From Osedax fenrisi (lineage: Eukaryota; Annelida; Polychaeta; Sabellida; Siboglinidae), in the NCBI GenBank assembly GCA_964019155.1, contig OZ025244.1:44593220-44657219 (forward strand): a stretch of 64,000 nt of DNA. The letters run 5' to 3'. Below, piece after piece: positions 22,795-33,370 of the stretch (positions are counted from its first letter, which is position 1; every line of letters starts with the position of its first letter). The position numbers were made by a program, and so were the translations under genes. The notes under the pieces were generated by a model. That model did no database searches, had not been told where the DNA came from, and saw only the letters and a program-made list of their open reading frames with translations.

Positions 22795-25700
22795 TATCTA
22801 AAGTGTATATATTATTATAACTCCGCGAGGAAAAAATAATTATAAAATAACAATAATAAGAACAATCTATTGGTTGTAAACAATTACAAATATCAAATAG
22901 ACTATACAAATACCGTGAAGATAACATAAGATAATATATATATATGTGTATGTGTATATGTATATGTATGTGTATGTATATGTGTGTATAAGTATAAGTT
23001 AATCTATTAATAATATAATGTGCAATAATCTATAAGATATCACATTTACAATGAACCACAGATACGACGGGCCCGATAAGAGTTATACCCGAATATATTC
23101 ACGAATGTACAGGCTTATGCTATACCGTGGCATCCTATAATACTAATTCTTATAAGGTTATACAATTAATTTCATATAAATACTTAAGGCCTAGCTCGAT
23201 TTTATTTTTTTCAAAATAATTTGTAATAAAATAAATAATAAAATTATCATTAAAATGATGTATTGTGTTTCATTTCATTTCATATTTAATTAAAAATTAA
23301 CTATAAGTGTTTCAATTATGTGATACAAATATGTCTTTTAAAAAACAGATGAGGAATATTTTAAATATTTAATAAATTTCTATAATTCTTATTCCTTATA
23401 CTTACCATTAGAGCTTAGACAATTATAGATAATGCTAAAACTGCTTGTGTGGCCTAGTTTTCTAAGGCGCCAGACACATAATCAGTAGGACACGGTTTCG
23501 AGCCTCGTCCGTACCATTAATTGATTTTATAAAATGGATCTCAAAATATTATTTAGAAGTGATCTTATATAATTGTGTATAAATAAATAATCGACTGTCG
23601 TTAAAACCATGGATGCCTTAACATGAGAGCGGATTCGAAGGGATATTAGAGCCATATATAGTTATAAGTGAAAACGTCATCTAAGTTCCTGGATGGGATT
23701 AAAGGAATCCACCAAATAACAAAAACAATAACAATATGTAAATATTATCCACATAGTAGAACAAATATTGTTATTTAATATTCAATTGCAAAAGTTGTCC
23801 ACTTTTTAGTATACCCAATTTTGATAGTTTAATACATATAAAACAAAAATAATACTTATAACGCTTATTTTTCAGGAATTTATTTCATTTTATGCTATAT
23901 ATAAAAATCGATAATTGTTGTTCTCTTTGATGAATATTTATACAAATAAATATACTTAATATATATTTTATAATATAATTATATAACTGATATGTAACGA
24001 TTAGCCTTAATAACATATTGAATTGAATTGAATTGAATTGTTTATTTAAACACCAATATAGCGGGTGCCCTCTCTGGTGTATAATAATAACGAAAAATAA
24101 TAAAAACAAACGAATAGAAAATACAAAATAACAAAAATTTAAATTAAATAGATATAGATAGGATATAAAGATTAAATAACGCGTATACAAAAATAAATTA
24201 AGAAGTGTTTAAATAATGTTTTAGTTTCTTTCTAAAACAATATAAGGATTGGACCTTCCGTAAGTCATACGGTAGGACGTTCCATATGCGAGGAACAGCG
24301 GAGGAGAATTCCCGATTACTAAATCCATTGAATAAAGTATTGCTCTCCAACAGTATTGCATCAGATGTTCGAATCTTCTTCAGTATGCGACGACGTTTCA
24401 GTTGAGTATGCAGATAGTCAGGCTTACCTAAGAATACAGATTTATGAGCTAGACAGAGTAAACGATATTTGCATCGCTTTCTAAATAATAGCCATTTAAG
24501 ATTATGTTGGTGTTCATCTGTTTTCAAATGTTCACTACGATTGGTATTATAAATAAGGCGTATAGAAGCGCGAATAATTATATCAATCTTTTTAACCTCT
24601 ATATTCTTTAAGTCACTAAATAATGATCCGCAATAATCAATTCTGGATAATACTAGAGCATTAATAAGTAGTTTAGTAATACGCTTAGAGCAATACTTTC
24701 TAATATGTCTAATCCTACGTAGATGAAAGTTAGCTGATTTTGATATAGAATTAATGTGAGCATCAAAAGATAAAGTACTATCGAAGATAACTCCAAGATT
24801 ACGAACTGAAGCAGAAGGATGTATAACCCTACCATCAATGATTACCGGTGGAAAAGTAGTATATACCCTAGATACATTTAGTAGTTCGGTTTTAGAGGTA
24901 TTTACTAGTAGATCGTTTCTAAGAAGCCAATTAATGAAATCAGATGCACATTCCAGAAGTTCCAAATTGGAGTTAAGCGAGTTAACAGGAATTTTAATAA
25001 TTAGCTGTATATCATCAGCATATATATGGTAGGCAATATTAGGAAATTTACTAATAATATTAGATAGAGGACGCAAGTAAATAGAAAACAATAAAGGACC
25101 GAGTACTGATCCCTGAGGAACTCCACATAGAATATCAATGGGAGGCGAAATATAATCATTCACTTTTACTGAGGAAGTTCGATCGTTAAGAAATGAAGTT
25201 AACCAGCTGAGAGACGAACCTTCAATTCCGAGTTCCTTAATGCGTTCAATAAGAATATTGTGGTTTAAAGTATCAAACGCACTCGAAAGGTCGAGTAGCA
25301 ATAGTTGCGCACAATGAGAGGAGTCGAGCAATTTATAGAGCGTATCAGTAATAATATTTAAAGCAGTTTCAGTGGAATAATGTTTTCTATAAGCACTCTG
25401 GTAGGGTTCCATTAAATAGTTATTCTCAAGATAAAATATCAATTGTCTACTGACTACACGTTCCATGATTTTACTGATTATCGGAAGTTGGGATATGGGT
25501 CTATAGTTCATAAGATCATCAGGATCGAGAGAGGATTTTTTCAGAATCGGCTTAATAATAGCATATTTTAGAGATTTAGCCATGATCCCATCATTAAGTG
25601 ATTCAGAAATTAAATTCGAGATAGTAATCGAAAGTAATAAAACTAAATTTTTAAAGACAACCAAAGGAAGAGGATCAATAGGAGATGTTGAATTGGACAT

Positions 25701-28124
25701 CATAATCAATTTGTGTATTTCAAAAATGGAAGGCGAGGAAAAACTAGATAATTTACATAACGTTGGTTCAGTGATTTGATGGGCAATCATACTCGGAGGT
25801 ATCAAAGCGAGTTTAGATTTAATACATTTAGAAATACTAGATAACTTATTATATAAACTAGATACAAAAGAAGAGCACATATTATAGTCGGAAAGTCTAT
25901 TTGATATGGGATTTAAATTACTACCAAGTATCCTATTCACTATTTTGAAAATTTTTTGGGAATTTGAACCACAGGCATTTAGTTTTTGCTCATAGAAATT
26001 AGCTTTTTGTGAATAAATTGCTTTCTTATAAGCCATCCTTGCCTCCAAGAAAATATACTTATGATAAGAAGATTGATGAATTCTACGCTCAAGTTTCCTT
26101 AATGAACGTTTCATTATAGCAAGATTAGAAGAAAACCAAGGTGATGAAGTATGTAGAGTGAAGTAACGAGATTTTAAAGGAACTAAGTTATTCAAAGTAG
26201 ATGAAAGACAGTAATTTAAAAAATCAAACGATATGTGATCACTGGATAATCTATTCTCAATTTGTAACCCAAGTTCATGATAGTTTAATTTCCTCAACTC
26301 CCTATAAAAAACTAATGACTTAGTTGATACAGGTTTCCTTAGAGAAATAGATGTATGAATCAGATAATGATCAGTTAAGAGATCAGAACGAATACAGGGT
26401 GAAATGAACTGAGTGGGTGTATCATTAGGAGTAAAAATCAGATCAAGAATATTGCCACTTGTGTGAGTAGGACAGGATATATGTTGATGAAGACCTAGGG
26501 ATTCAGTTAATTGCCTAAATAAGGAATGGGGTTGAGACATGGAGTCAAAATGATAATTGAAATCTCCCATACAAATGAATTTAAAAGAGCTAGAATGTAA
26601 GCCATTATTTATATAACATATAAATAACCATTACATTAATTATTTGATAAATTATGTTTTAGAAATACATCAACATAATATATTCCTATTATATTACTAT
26701 TATACAGTATATATTATCAACATGTTTTTTTATAAAAAGTAATATATTATATAATATTTGAAAGTTTAAATATTTAATAAAATAAAATTACAAAATAAAT
26801 ATCCCTGTATGATATATTACATACACTAATAATAACAGTGCAGATATATTGATACATTTGATATATATTGTAATAGTTAATAATATTTTTAATTTAATTT
26901 ATTTATATTATACAATATATTTTAAATAAATTTTAAATATAGTATAATTAATATAAGTTTTACCCACATACGTTATATAATAAATTGTTGAATATTTATA
27001 AATTAATATAATTTCCATTATTAAAATAAACAAATGATATATATATATATTTGTATAATATTGCTATAATGATATCATTTTTTTAAATATGTAGATATAT
27101 ATTATATAAATATTTAATATGATATTATGCTAGTATAATATGTGTATAATTATATACAAAGTTTTATATTTAGAATACTATAATATATATTCACTTTTAG
27201 TATTTTAACATTATTATATAATACCTACAGATAAGATATCGAAAAGGATGTTTAAATGAATACGAAACTTATTACGTTGCAAATTTTGATTGGAAATTGT
27301 TTACTGATGTTGCATCAATTAAACTCGTGGATAATTTTGGTATATAATATATATATATATATATAAATACATAGGCTTCTATTCCTTCAATACATCGAGT
27401 GTAATTAACAATACACTTATAATAAAACATTAGGTTAATAAATATGGTTTATATTAATTAGGTTTATGTACATAACTAGATATTATACATCGTATATAGC
27501 TTTATGTTATATATTGTAGACTTACGAATGTCATGAGAATACATATACGTATAACCTATAATAATACTATAGCCTAGTATTAGTATAGTATATCTGAATC
27601 CGTATATCAATTTGTAACAATAGTGGGATATTTGACCTTAGAATTTAGTAATAAGCACGTCATGTAACATATAATGAAAACTTAATGTGACATTATATAT
27701 ACTTCATAATAATATAATAATAGTTTAATAATAAAGTAAATAGAATATTATTTAGATTAATAAAAAATATTTCTTATAAATTTATAAATTTAAGTTAGCA
27801 AATCTATACTCCATTTTTTTAGATATTTTATTTACATTTTTAAAAATATTAAAAAATATTTTTGTATTAACATTTAAATAATTTTTTTAGGATTATAAGA
27901 TTTCATATTAATATATATTTATATTTATATATATTTATATAATATATTGTATATATCAGTAACAAAAATTCAAAAACTGAGAAAAATCGTGTCGCGTGTA
28001 GCGTAGAGCTAAAATATTTGTTAATATTTTTTTTAATATATTACTTATTTAAAAAAAAATATTTACTATACTATTTATTACATTTTGTTTGATATTTAAA
28101 AAAATATTTTACCAGCGGTTTTGA

Positions 28125-28158
<34 letters not shown>

Positions 28159-28364
28159 GAATATGTAGCGAATTTATTATTTAATTGTTATATGAATAGT
28201 ATATTTATAATTAAAAACTAAATTATTAAAATATTAGTTATTCTACGTAGCTAATTATATGTAATATATCCATATTATAGATGTTAAATTGTATACGATT
28301 TGTGAACCAATGATGGAAAATATGTGCAATAATAAATTTAAAACCGAATATTATAATAAATTTA
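22421..28364 (+). CDS. Gene 1: Ly6/uPAR-like secreted or membrane protein (type alpha), five exons
   Basis: Predicted exons are 22421-22478 (signal), 22512-22610 (A), 23062-23156 (A'), 27231-27339 (B) and 28281-28364 (C). All junctions agree in phase (1, 1, 0, 1). The joined product has the cysteine order CxxC-C / C-x3-C / KGC / C-x7-CN of a three-finger domain. Such proteins fold into a disulphide-held three-loop domain at the cell surface or outside the cell, and the ligand cannot be inferred. No stalk or TM exon could be placed before gene 2. A possible short exon near 28834-28878 (cag|ttacagcgg) is too weak to include. The A'-B intron holds a SINE and a LINE. Exon C resembles that of gene 3 more than that of gene 2. 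No transcript evidence is available. Confidence 0.55.
22512..22610 (+). CDS. Gene 1 exon A (CxxC...C)
   Basis: The acceptor is aaaacag| and the donor attatg|gttatt, giving 2 + 96 + 1 bases. It reads WKFFKNCKVCE...THDDYCITN. The CxxC with a third cysteine 13 residues later is the opening of a Ly6-type domain and matches the A exons at 29296, 36833 and 43660. Confidence 0.6.
22745..22793. repeat. (TAA)n microsatellite
   Basis: About 16 TAA units in the A-A' intron of gene 1. The antisense poly-leucine open frame over it is an artefact of the repeat. Confidence 0.95.
23062..23156 (+). CDS. Gene 1 exon A' (C-x3-C-Y-T)
   Basis: The acceptor is gaaccacag| and the donor tataag|gttata, giving 2 + 93 bases and exit phase 0. 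It reads TTGPIRVIPEYIHECTGLC then YTVASYNTNSYK. The C-x3-C-[FY] pair is shared with the exons at 30457, 38285 and 45054, which have the same phases. It is locally more G+C-rich (acgacgggcccg), supporting coding status. Confidence 0.65.
23441..23737 (+). mobile_element. tRNA-derived SINE, family 2
   Basis: The head at 23441-23520 carries an A box (TGTGGCCTAGTTT) and a B box (GGTTTCGAGCC). The body that follows (aatattatttagaagtgat, accatggatgccttaaca, ggatgggat.aaagga) recurs at 30717-30917 and, inverted, at 52225-52410. The tail is A-rich (aataacaaaaacaataac). It lies in the A'-B intron of gene 1. Confidence 0.8.
24012..26610 (-). mobile_element. CR1/L2-group LINE, 5'-truncated, nearly intact ORF2
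   Basis: The element runs on the minus strand from about 26610 to a 3' end at about 24012. After the ORF there is a short UTR (caccagagagggcaccc), then AATAAA and a terminal (ATTCA)n tail, as is usual for this group, which ends in short 3' repeats and not poly(A). The 5' part is missing, so only the last third of the endonuclease remains. Degraded relatives lie at 19490, 31079 and 55430. It is inserted in gene 1's A'-B intron, opposite to the gene. Confidence 0.9.
24198..26570 (-). CDS. LINE ORF2: endonuclease C-terminus and reverse transcriptase (790 aa)
   Basis: This is the only long intact protein in the window. Residues 2-7 (GDFNYH) and D67/H68 (TDH) belong to the apurinic-like endonuclease that nicks target DNA. 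RT motifs follow: NYRPIS (355-360), LLLDLSSAFDTLNH (424-437, first catalytic Asp), GVPQGSVLGPLLF (483-495) and YADD (517-520, catalytic Asp pair). The C-terminal domain has RNLGVIFDSTLSFDAHI, LVLSRIDYCGSLF and a final IWNVLPYDLR...FRKKLKHYL. The enzyme copies its RNA at the nicked site. The frame stays open slightly upstream of this Met (INNGLHSSSFKFIC), so the start is set by 5' truncation, not by a real initiator. Complete ORF2 in this group adds roughly 150-200 N-terminal residues. It could supply RT in trans only if transcribed, and it cannot nick on its own. Confidence 0.9.
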   Translation of the reverse strand: MGDFNYHFDSMSQPHSLFRQLTESLGLHQHISCPTHTSGNILDLIFTPNDTPTQFISPCIRSDLLTDHYLIHTSISLRKPVSTKSLVFYRELRKLNYHELGLQIENRLSSDHISFDFLNYCLSSTLNNLVPLKSRYFTLHTSSPWFSSNLAIMKRSLRKLERRIHQSSYHKYIFLEARMAYKKAIYSQKANFYEQKLNACGSNSQKIFKIVNRILGSNLNPISNRLSDYNMCSSFVSSLYNKLSSISKCIKSKLALIPPSMIAHQITEPTLCKLSSFSSPSIFEIHKLIMMSNSTSPIDPLPLVVFKNLVLLLSITISNLISESLNDGIMAKSLKYAIIKPILKKSSLDPDDLMNYRPISQLPIISKIMERVVSRQLIFYLENNYLMEPYQSAYRKHYSTETALNIITDTLYKLLDSSHCAQLLLLDLSSAFDTLNHNILIERIKELGIEGSSLSWLTSFLNDRTSSVKVNDYISPPIDILCGVPQGSVLGPLLFSIYLRPLSNIISKFPNIAYHIYADDIQLIIKIPVNSLNSNLELLECASDFINWLLRNDLLVNTSKTELLNVSRVYTTFPPVIIDGRVIHPSASVRNLGVIFDSTLSFDAHINSISKSANFHLRRIRHIRKYCSKRITKLLINALVLSRIDYCGSLFSDLKNIEVKKIDIIIRASIRLIYNTNRSEHLKTDEHQHNLKWLLFRKRCKYRLLCLAHKSVFLGKPDYLHTQLKRRRILKKIRTSDAILLESNTLFNGFSNREFSSAVPRIWNVLPYDLRKVQSLYCFRKKLKHYLNTS
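26620..27230. other. Intronic A+T-rich DNA (gene 1)
   Basis: Simple TA/AAT-rich sequence between the LINE and exon B. Nothing else was seen. Confidence 0.5.
27231..27339 (+). CDS. Gene 1 exon B (KGC)
   Basis: The acceptor is atacctacag| and the donor ttttg|gtatat, giving 36 codons + 1 base, entry phase 0 and exit phase 1. It begins IRYRKGCLNEYETYYVANF. In every B exon of the window [KR]GC occupies residues 5-7. This matches the middle cysteine of Ly6-type domains. Confidence 0.6.
28281..28364 (+). CDS. Gene 1 exon C, type alpha (C-x7-CN)
   Basis: The acceptor is atattatag| and the donor ttta|gttagt, giving 2 + 81 + 1 bases. It reads VKLYTICEPMMENMCNNKF, aligning with gene 3 exon C (LYLFCEATSYDLCNSKF). 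A terminal Cys-Asn is the hallmark end of Ly6/uPAR domains. Confidence 0.6.
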
Positions 28365-28479
28365 GTTAGTTATATATATATATATATATATTATAGCAAA
28401 TTCCTATAGAAAGCCTGTTTATGGTTTATGTATTTATTATCCGGATGTCACACGAACACTATCTAGCTATTCATCCGTT

Positions 28480-28760
28480 TTAGTAAAAAAGGCTTGTGCT
28501 TCGTTTTAAAATACTATACTATAGTATACCCCATGTATCGTATTTACTGAGCTTATATACCTGAGGTTATATACGATACTAATATAAGATGGCGTAATTG
28601 TATACACCAACTCGCTCGCTGATTGGCTACCAGTATATCGTATGATCAACACTCGCACCTGATTAGCCATACGATGCCCTACATGCACTTACATTGTAAT
28701 GGGTGAACACAGACGATATCCAATATACATTGAATAACCCATATATATCACCAACACTAA
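28480..28760 (-). promoter_or_regulatory. Candidate pol II promoter island
   Basis: A stretch of about 280 bp, clearly more G+C-rich than its flanks. On the minus strand it has a CCAAT box (agccaatcag, around 28619-28628), a GCCATCTT motif (28585-28595), and 69 bp after the CCAAT a TATA box (ggtatataagct, 28550-28562). An inverted GTATCGTAT/ATACGATAC pair flanks the TATA box. No minus-strand gene was recognised downstream. It might also serve gene 2 on the plus strand, or be part of an unrecognised repeat. Confidence 0.3.
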
Positions 28761-28914
28761 TCATCAACTATCTAATATCGCTATACTACACTAACACAAA
28801 TATATATTGTAATATTTTGAATATAATTTATTTATATTTACAGTTACAGCGGATATTAAATATTATATGTTAAATAAAAATAATGATAGGTTAATTTAAT
28901 ATTACACATACACG

Positions 28915-28919
<5 letters not shown>

Positions 28920-28953
<34 letters not shown>
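28920..28953. repeat. (TA)n tract
   Basis: Pure TA run upstream of gene 2, followed by imperfect tatacata repeats. Confidence 0.9.
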
Positions 28954-28960
<7 letters not shown>

Positions 28961-29295
28961 TACATATATATATATATGAAATATATAAATATATATACAT
29001 ATGAAATATATATTTATTATTATAGAATTCTTAATATATTTAATAAATATAAACGTACTAAATAATGTAGAGTATACTCTATATATTATATATAATGAAC
29101 ATATTTTAACAATAGTCCAATTAATAATATTTAGAAGTATTATGCATTATATACAATGTAATCACATTACATTATAATGTAATCACAGTTTATATAAGTC
29201 AAATAAAAAAAGACTATATTCAATATTAAATTATAATAATAGCGCATTTTAATTTTATTTAGAATAATATTAATATATATGTTTATTTATTTTAG

Positions 29296-29375
29296 GACGC
29301 AACCAAAAATGTGCATGGCTTGTGTAAGTATTAGAACGATTGATATGAATATATCATCGACACCATGTGAATTGG
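29296..29375 (+). CDS. Gene 2 exon A (CMAC...C)
   Basis: The acceptor is ttttag| and the donor gaattgg|gtttgt. It reads TQPKMCMACVSIRTID and ends SSTPCELG. Compare gene 4 exon A (LCMNC...NCEIG), which ends at the same point of the motif and in the same exit phase. Confidence 0.6.
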
Positions 29376-29429
29376 GTTTGTATAATATTATATTAATAAT
29401 ATTTAATATATACAATATTAATACATAAA

Positions 29430-29465
<36 letters not shown>

Positions 29466-30132
29466 TGGTATATTAGAATAATATGCTGTATAATTGTATA
29501 GTATAGTAATTAATAATAATAGTTGTATTATAATTTTAATTGTATATAACATTAATATTTGTAATATTTTACATATTTTTAAACTTAGACAAAATAAATC
29601 CAATATTTTGTAATTATATTTATTAATATATATACAGTAGAAGCTCGGTAACTCAACATGCCGATAACTCAACATTGCCGATAACTCAACATCCAAAAAA
29701 TATTTGGATGGATTCGTATCTTTTACATGTTAACAAAAACCCTATTACTCAACAAATATAACTCAACATCGTTTTTATAATCCTAGCCTATATATTATAT
29801 GTAAATATACATCCGATAACTCAACATTTATGAAAAATCAAAATATATGTTGTTGGATTCGTATCTTTTACATGTAATAAAACAACATTGCTCAACAAAT
29901 ATAATTCAACATACATTATTCAACATGGTTTTATTTAATAATATATGGATATAAATATATAAACGTAAAAATACAATTACAATTATTATATTATCATACG
30001 AGTACTATTTTGAATGCATTTATGTGAACAAAACATTAATTAAGTCATTAATTTATACATCCGATAACTCAACATACTCGAAAACTCAACATGAAAACTC
30101 CGTCCCGTCAATGTTGAGTTATCGAGCTTTGA

Positions 30133-30170
<38 letters not shown>

Positions 30171-30592
30171 ATACAAATTTGTATTGATGATAAATATTTT
30201 AATTGAATACAACATAATAGTGGTTTAATTCTTCTTTCTTCTTTTGTAAATAAATTACCAGACTCCCTTATACATTTGTTGAATTACGTTACGGTATATT
30301 ATCTTCTAACTTTTAGAGTTTCGTAGATCTTCTCCCAGATTATTCCATATTTTATCACCAATAATTAAAAATATAAATATTATACATTTAAAATATTATT
30401 AATATACGAATATATATATGTATATATATATTTATATTAAATGTTATTTCTTCTAGGAATTATGGACATAGATTTTCAACACGTATACTGTAAAGATGAA
30501 TGCTTTACTATTATTACTGTGAACCATATTCGGGTTTCTTTAAATTAAATTATTATAACATATATAATAACTAAATTAATATTACTAATTAC

Positions 30593-30634
<42 letters not shown>

Positions 30635-30911
30635 TATAACTGCCTGTGTAGCTCAGTTAGTAATGGCGTCAGACAAAAAAGCAGCTTGGCGCGGGTGAAA
30701 GCTTTGTCTGATCCATTAAATAAGTCTTAAAATAATATTTAGAAGTGATATTATATAATTGTGTATAAATAAATAATCGGATCTAGTTAAAACCATGGAT
30801 ACCTTAACATGAGATTAATACGAAGGGAAAATAGATCCATATGTTTATAAGTGAAAACTTCATCTACGATTATGGATGGGATAAAAGGACTACATCAAAA
30901 TTAAATAACAA

Positions 30912-30942
<31 letters not shown>

Positions 30943-32834
30943 GTAAACTGTGATATAACTCATCAGGATAAATATCAGATATTCAGGCATTAGAACGCAT
31001 TTTTAATCTATGTCCAGACTCTTATAATATATCTTAAAATACTATTTAGAAGATATATTATATAATAAATCTATCGTGGTGTTACTTTAGAACCTATCCT
31101 TAAATTTCTATAAAGCTGATATATCTAAATCAGCTAACTATCACCTCTTCAAAATGTGTCGATTAAGAAAATACCTAACTCGCCATCTTACAACTGTTCT
31201 CATAAACGTACTCGTTGTCTCTAGTATTTAATAATGTTCCTTACTACTATATCATCTCCCTAATTCTTCATTATCCCCTTTAAATCGTATAATTCGTGTA
31301 TCTATATGAATTCATATAGAATGGTTAACCATTTTCTCCATTAATAGGTTTAACCATTCCATTACCGACTCCCACCAACTCCTATCCAACTGCTTCCCTC
31401 AAATAAAACGTTCCCTCCTACACCTTTTAGTACTTGCTCATAAAGCAATATATTATAATTCTCCTCCTTATTTGACTTCCCTACTAACACTAAGTGGCCC
31501 ACTAAATTCCTTACGTTCAAATGCCGACATTTCCCTAATTTGCCCTCTTATCTCATATCAGAAATACCATAAATGCGCCTTTAGTTATATTGTTCCATCC
31601 TTATGGAATTCCCTCCCATTTGATGCCTCTATTTTATTAATCCATTCACACCCGATCTCATTACACACCTCAAAGCTTACATATAATCAATGTAATATAT
31701 TCACTTATTGTAATCATACAACATTACTAGTTTTATAAATTATATTATTTTATCGCTTTGTTTATTTATTTATCTAATTATTTATTTTATTTATCTATAT
31801 ATCGTTCTTATTCTATATTGTTATATGCACCTACTAGGGGTGGTCACACATATGATAAGTGCTAATAACCATTATTATCATCATCATAATATATCGGCAA
31901 TCATTATAAATATTTATTTCTTGACATCGAAGTTGCTTCGAATGAATATTAGAAACATTTAATTATAAATAAAAATTAAATAATTAATAATTGAAGTTAT
32001 AACTTCGTCTATTAGAAACCATATTATTATCTGATACACTTAATTCATCTATAATAAAACAATATATAAAATATCAATTAGTATTGAAAAATGATTATAA
32101 CAAGATATATGCTATCTATAATTTATTATACTTCTTAAATATATAAATGTTAAGAATAATAATCACGTTGAGTATTACATAATACTGATAGATTATTTTA
32201 TTAATAATGATAGAGTTATAGTTGTATTCTTAGTAAACACAACCATACAGTGGTGTTCGGAACGTGTTGTCATTAGTTACGAGTATGTCATGCGCGTTAC
32301 ATACATTAATAATAACACACGCATTCGTTAGGTTTACTGCGATATTCCATCACTGGGTTTTACTACCCACCTGCTTACATCTAATATACAGCTATGCTAT
32401 CACAATTTTCAGACAACCATAGATGTATATAGGATATCACACATGGATAATTTAATATTAAATATATATTGGTTATAATTAATATATTTTTTATAAATAT
32501 TATTTTTATTTAGTTTTTTGTATATATATATATATATATTATATCATGTTAGGTGATAATCATCAGAGGATGCGCTAATCCGATTTCAAAATCGATAAAG
32601 ATGGATGAAGATATCATGATTAGATACAAATGGGTAATAGACTCTTTGGCTACCTCTTTATCTACATTCGGTTGTAATTTTAATATTCGTTAGTAATCTA
32701 AATTATATATATATATATATAATTTGAATACATACATCATAATACTTATATTATATAACATAATATGATTACAGATACATGCTGGAGAACTTGTAACTCT
32801 AGATGTAACAGTTATGAATATAATATTAAAATCG
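29296..32834 (+). CDS. Gene 2: Ly6/uPAR-like gene (type beta), four exons found
   Basis: Exons are 29296-29375 (A), 30457-30533 (A'), 32553-32670 (B) and 32775-32834 (C), phases 1, 0, 1 between them. The cysteine order is CxxC-C / C-x3-C / RGC / C-x3-C-x3-CN, a three-finger-type domain. Exons A' (77 bp) and C (60 bp) have exactly the lengths of gene 4's. The A acceptor leaves one base before the frame where genes 1, 3 and 4 leave two. Either a base is missing in an A run, or the upstream exon ends differently. No convincing signal exon was found. A further candidate exon is at 34522-34595. No TM exon was recognised, so the gene could be incomplete. Introns hold a MITE (A-A') and a SINE plus LINE (A'-B). 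Confidence 0.55.
29635..30135. mobile_element. MITE, pogo/Tc1-like (family C)
   Basis: The terminal inverted repeats are CAGTAGAAGCTCGGTAACTC at the left and the complement of CAGTCAAAGCTCGATAACTC at the right. It is flanked by TA on both sides, the target site of the Tc1/mariner/pogo superfamily. The terminal motif ATAACTCAACAT is iterated about ten times inside, with variation. There is no coding capacity. It sits in gene 2's A-A' intron. Confidence 0.85.
30457..30533 (+). CDS. Gene 2 exon A' (C-x3-C-F-T)
   Basis: The acceptor is ttcttctag| and the donor attcgg|gtttct, giving 2 + 75 bases and phase 1 to 0. It includes HVYCKDECFTIITVNHIR. Gene 4's A' (ISCKSDCFTLIKIHMKL) has the same length, phases and C-K-x2-C-F-T core. 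Confidence 0.65.
30640..30925 (+). mobile_element. tRNA-derived SINE, family 2 (degenerate head)
   Basis: The head ctgcctgtgtagctcagtta carries a clear A box; the B box has decayed. The body from 30717 is collinear with the SINE at 23530 onward (tatttagaagtgat.ttatat, accatggat.ccttaaca). It ends in aataacaatagc before a TA tract. A partial further body copy (aaatactatttagaaga) follows at about 31025-31075. Confidence 0.75.
31079..31895 (+). pseudogene. LINE RT C-terminal fragment
   Basis: The plus strand shows the CR1-like thumb and C-terminal region in broken frames: AANYH/RLRKYLTRHLTTVLINVLV (compare KYCSKRITKLLINALVLS of the intact LINE), then an 88-codon open piece at 31472-31738 with SPPYLTSLLTLSGP and YIVPSLWNSLPFDASI. 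The 3' end is at taggggtggtcaca...attattatcatcatca. It lies in the A'-B intron of gene 2. Confidence 0.75.
32553..32670 (+). CDS. Gene 2 exon B (RGC)
   Basis: The acceptor is catgttag| and the donor acattcg|gttgta, giving 39 codons + 1 base, phase 0 to 1. It begins VIIIRGCANPISKS and ends WVIDSLATSLSTF. An earlier GT after ...RYKW is in the wrong phase, so the later donor was chosen. Its length (118 bp) is close to gene 4's B (115). Confidence 0.6.
32775..32834 (+). CDS. Gene 2 exon C, type beta (C-x3-C-x3-CN)
   Basis: The acceptor is tgattacag| and the donor aaatcg|gtgact, giving exactly 60 bases, phase 1 to 1. It reads TCWRTCNSRCNSYEYNIKI. Gene 4's exon C has the same length and reads SCWRHCDSKCNTNKYYIDA. 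The triple cysteine ending in Asn matches the last knuckle of Ly6/uPAR domains. Confidence 0.65.
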
Positions 32835-33370
32835 GTGACTATTATATATATATATTATCATCTAGATGATAGCTATCTAGTTATTACTAAGTTAATGAAT
32901 GTTTTATATATATTTTGTTTACAATGTTAATTTCAATTCAAATTTTTGTGTATTTATTATCTATAAAAATTTAGTTATAATTATATAATTAATATTATAA
33001 TAGTAAATATTCTTTACTATTTTAATCAAATATAATTCTGCAAAATAGCATTATAAAATTGTTATAATTTACAACAAGATATATATGAAATCTAATATTA
33101 TTATAGTCAATAATGACAAATTAAGCATATGTAATGTATGTGTATCTCGTATTTATGTTATATTAAATAAAATGCATATATACAAAATACAAATATTATG
33201 TTTATATTATATATAATATGTACAAAAATCATTCAAAATATATTTTTAACAATATGAAATTATACGGTATAAATTATTTGATCATTATATTTGATCAAAA
33301 ATCTAAAACTAGTATTTTCTACTTATATTATTAATTATTTAATTTCTGCATATTACGTTATATACATATA

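Noticed and set aside
22742..22927. Minus-strand poly-leucine open frame
   Set aside because: Translation of the (TAA)n repeat.
24838..25779. Plus-strand open frames inside the LINE (24838-25032, 25582-25779)
   Set aside because: Antisense shadows of the intact minus-strand ORF2.
28506..28688. 60-codon minus-strand open frame
   Set aside because: It overlaps the promoter-like island. No recognisable motif, and its ATG lies upstream of the CCAAT box.
29635..30135. CRISPR-like array of ataactcaacat repeats
   Set aside because: Repeats are irregular in spacing and sequence, lie between inverted ends with TA target sites, and the genome is eukaryotic. It is a MITE.
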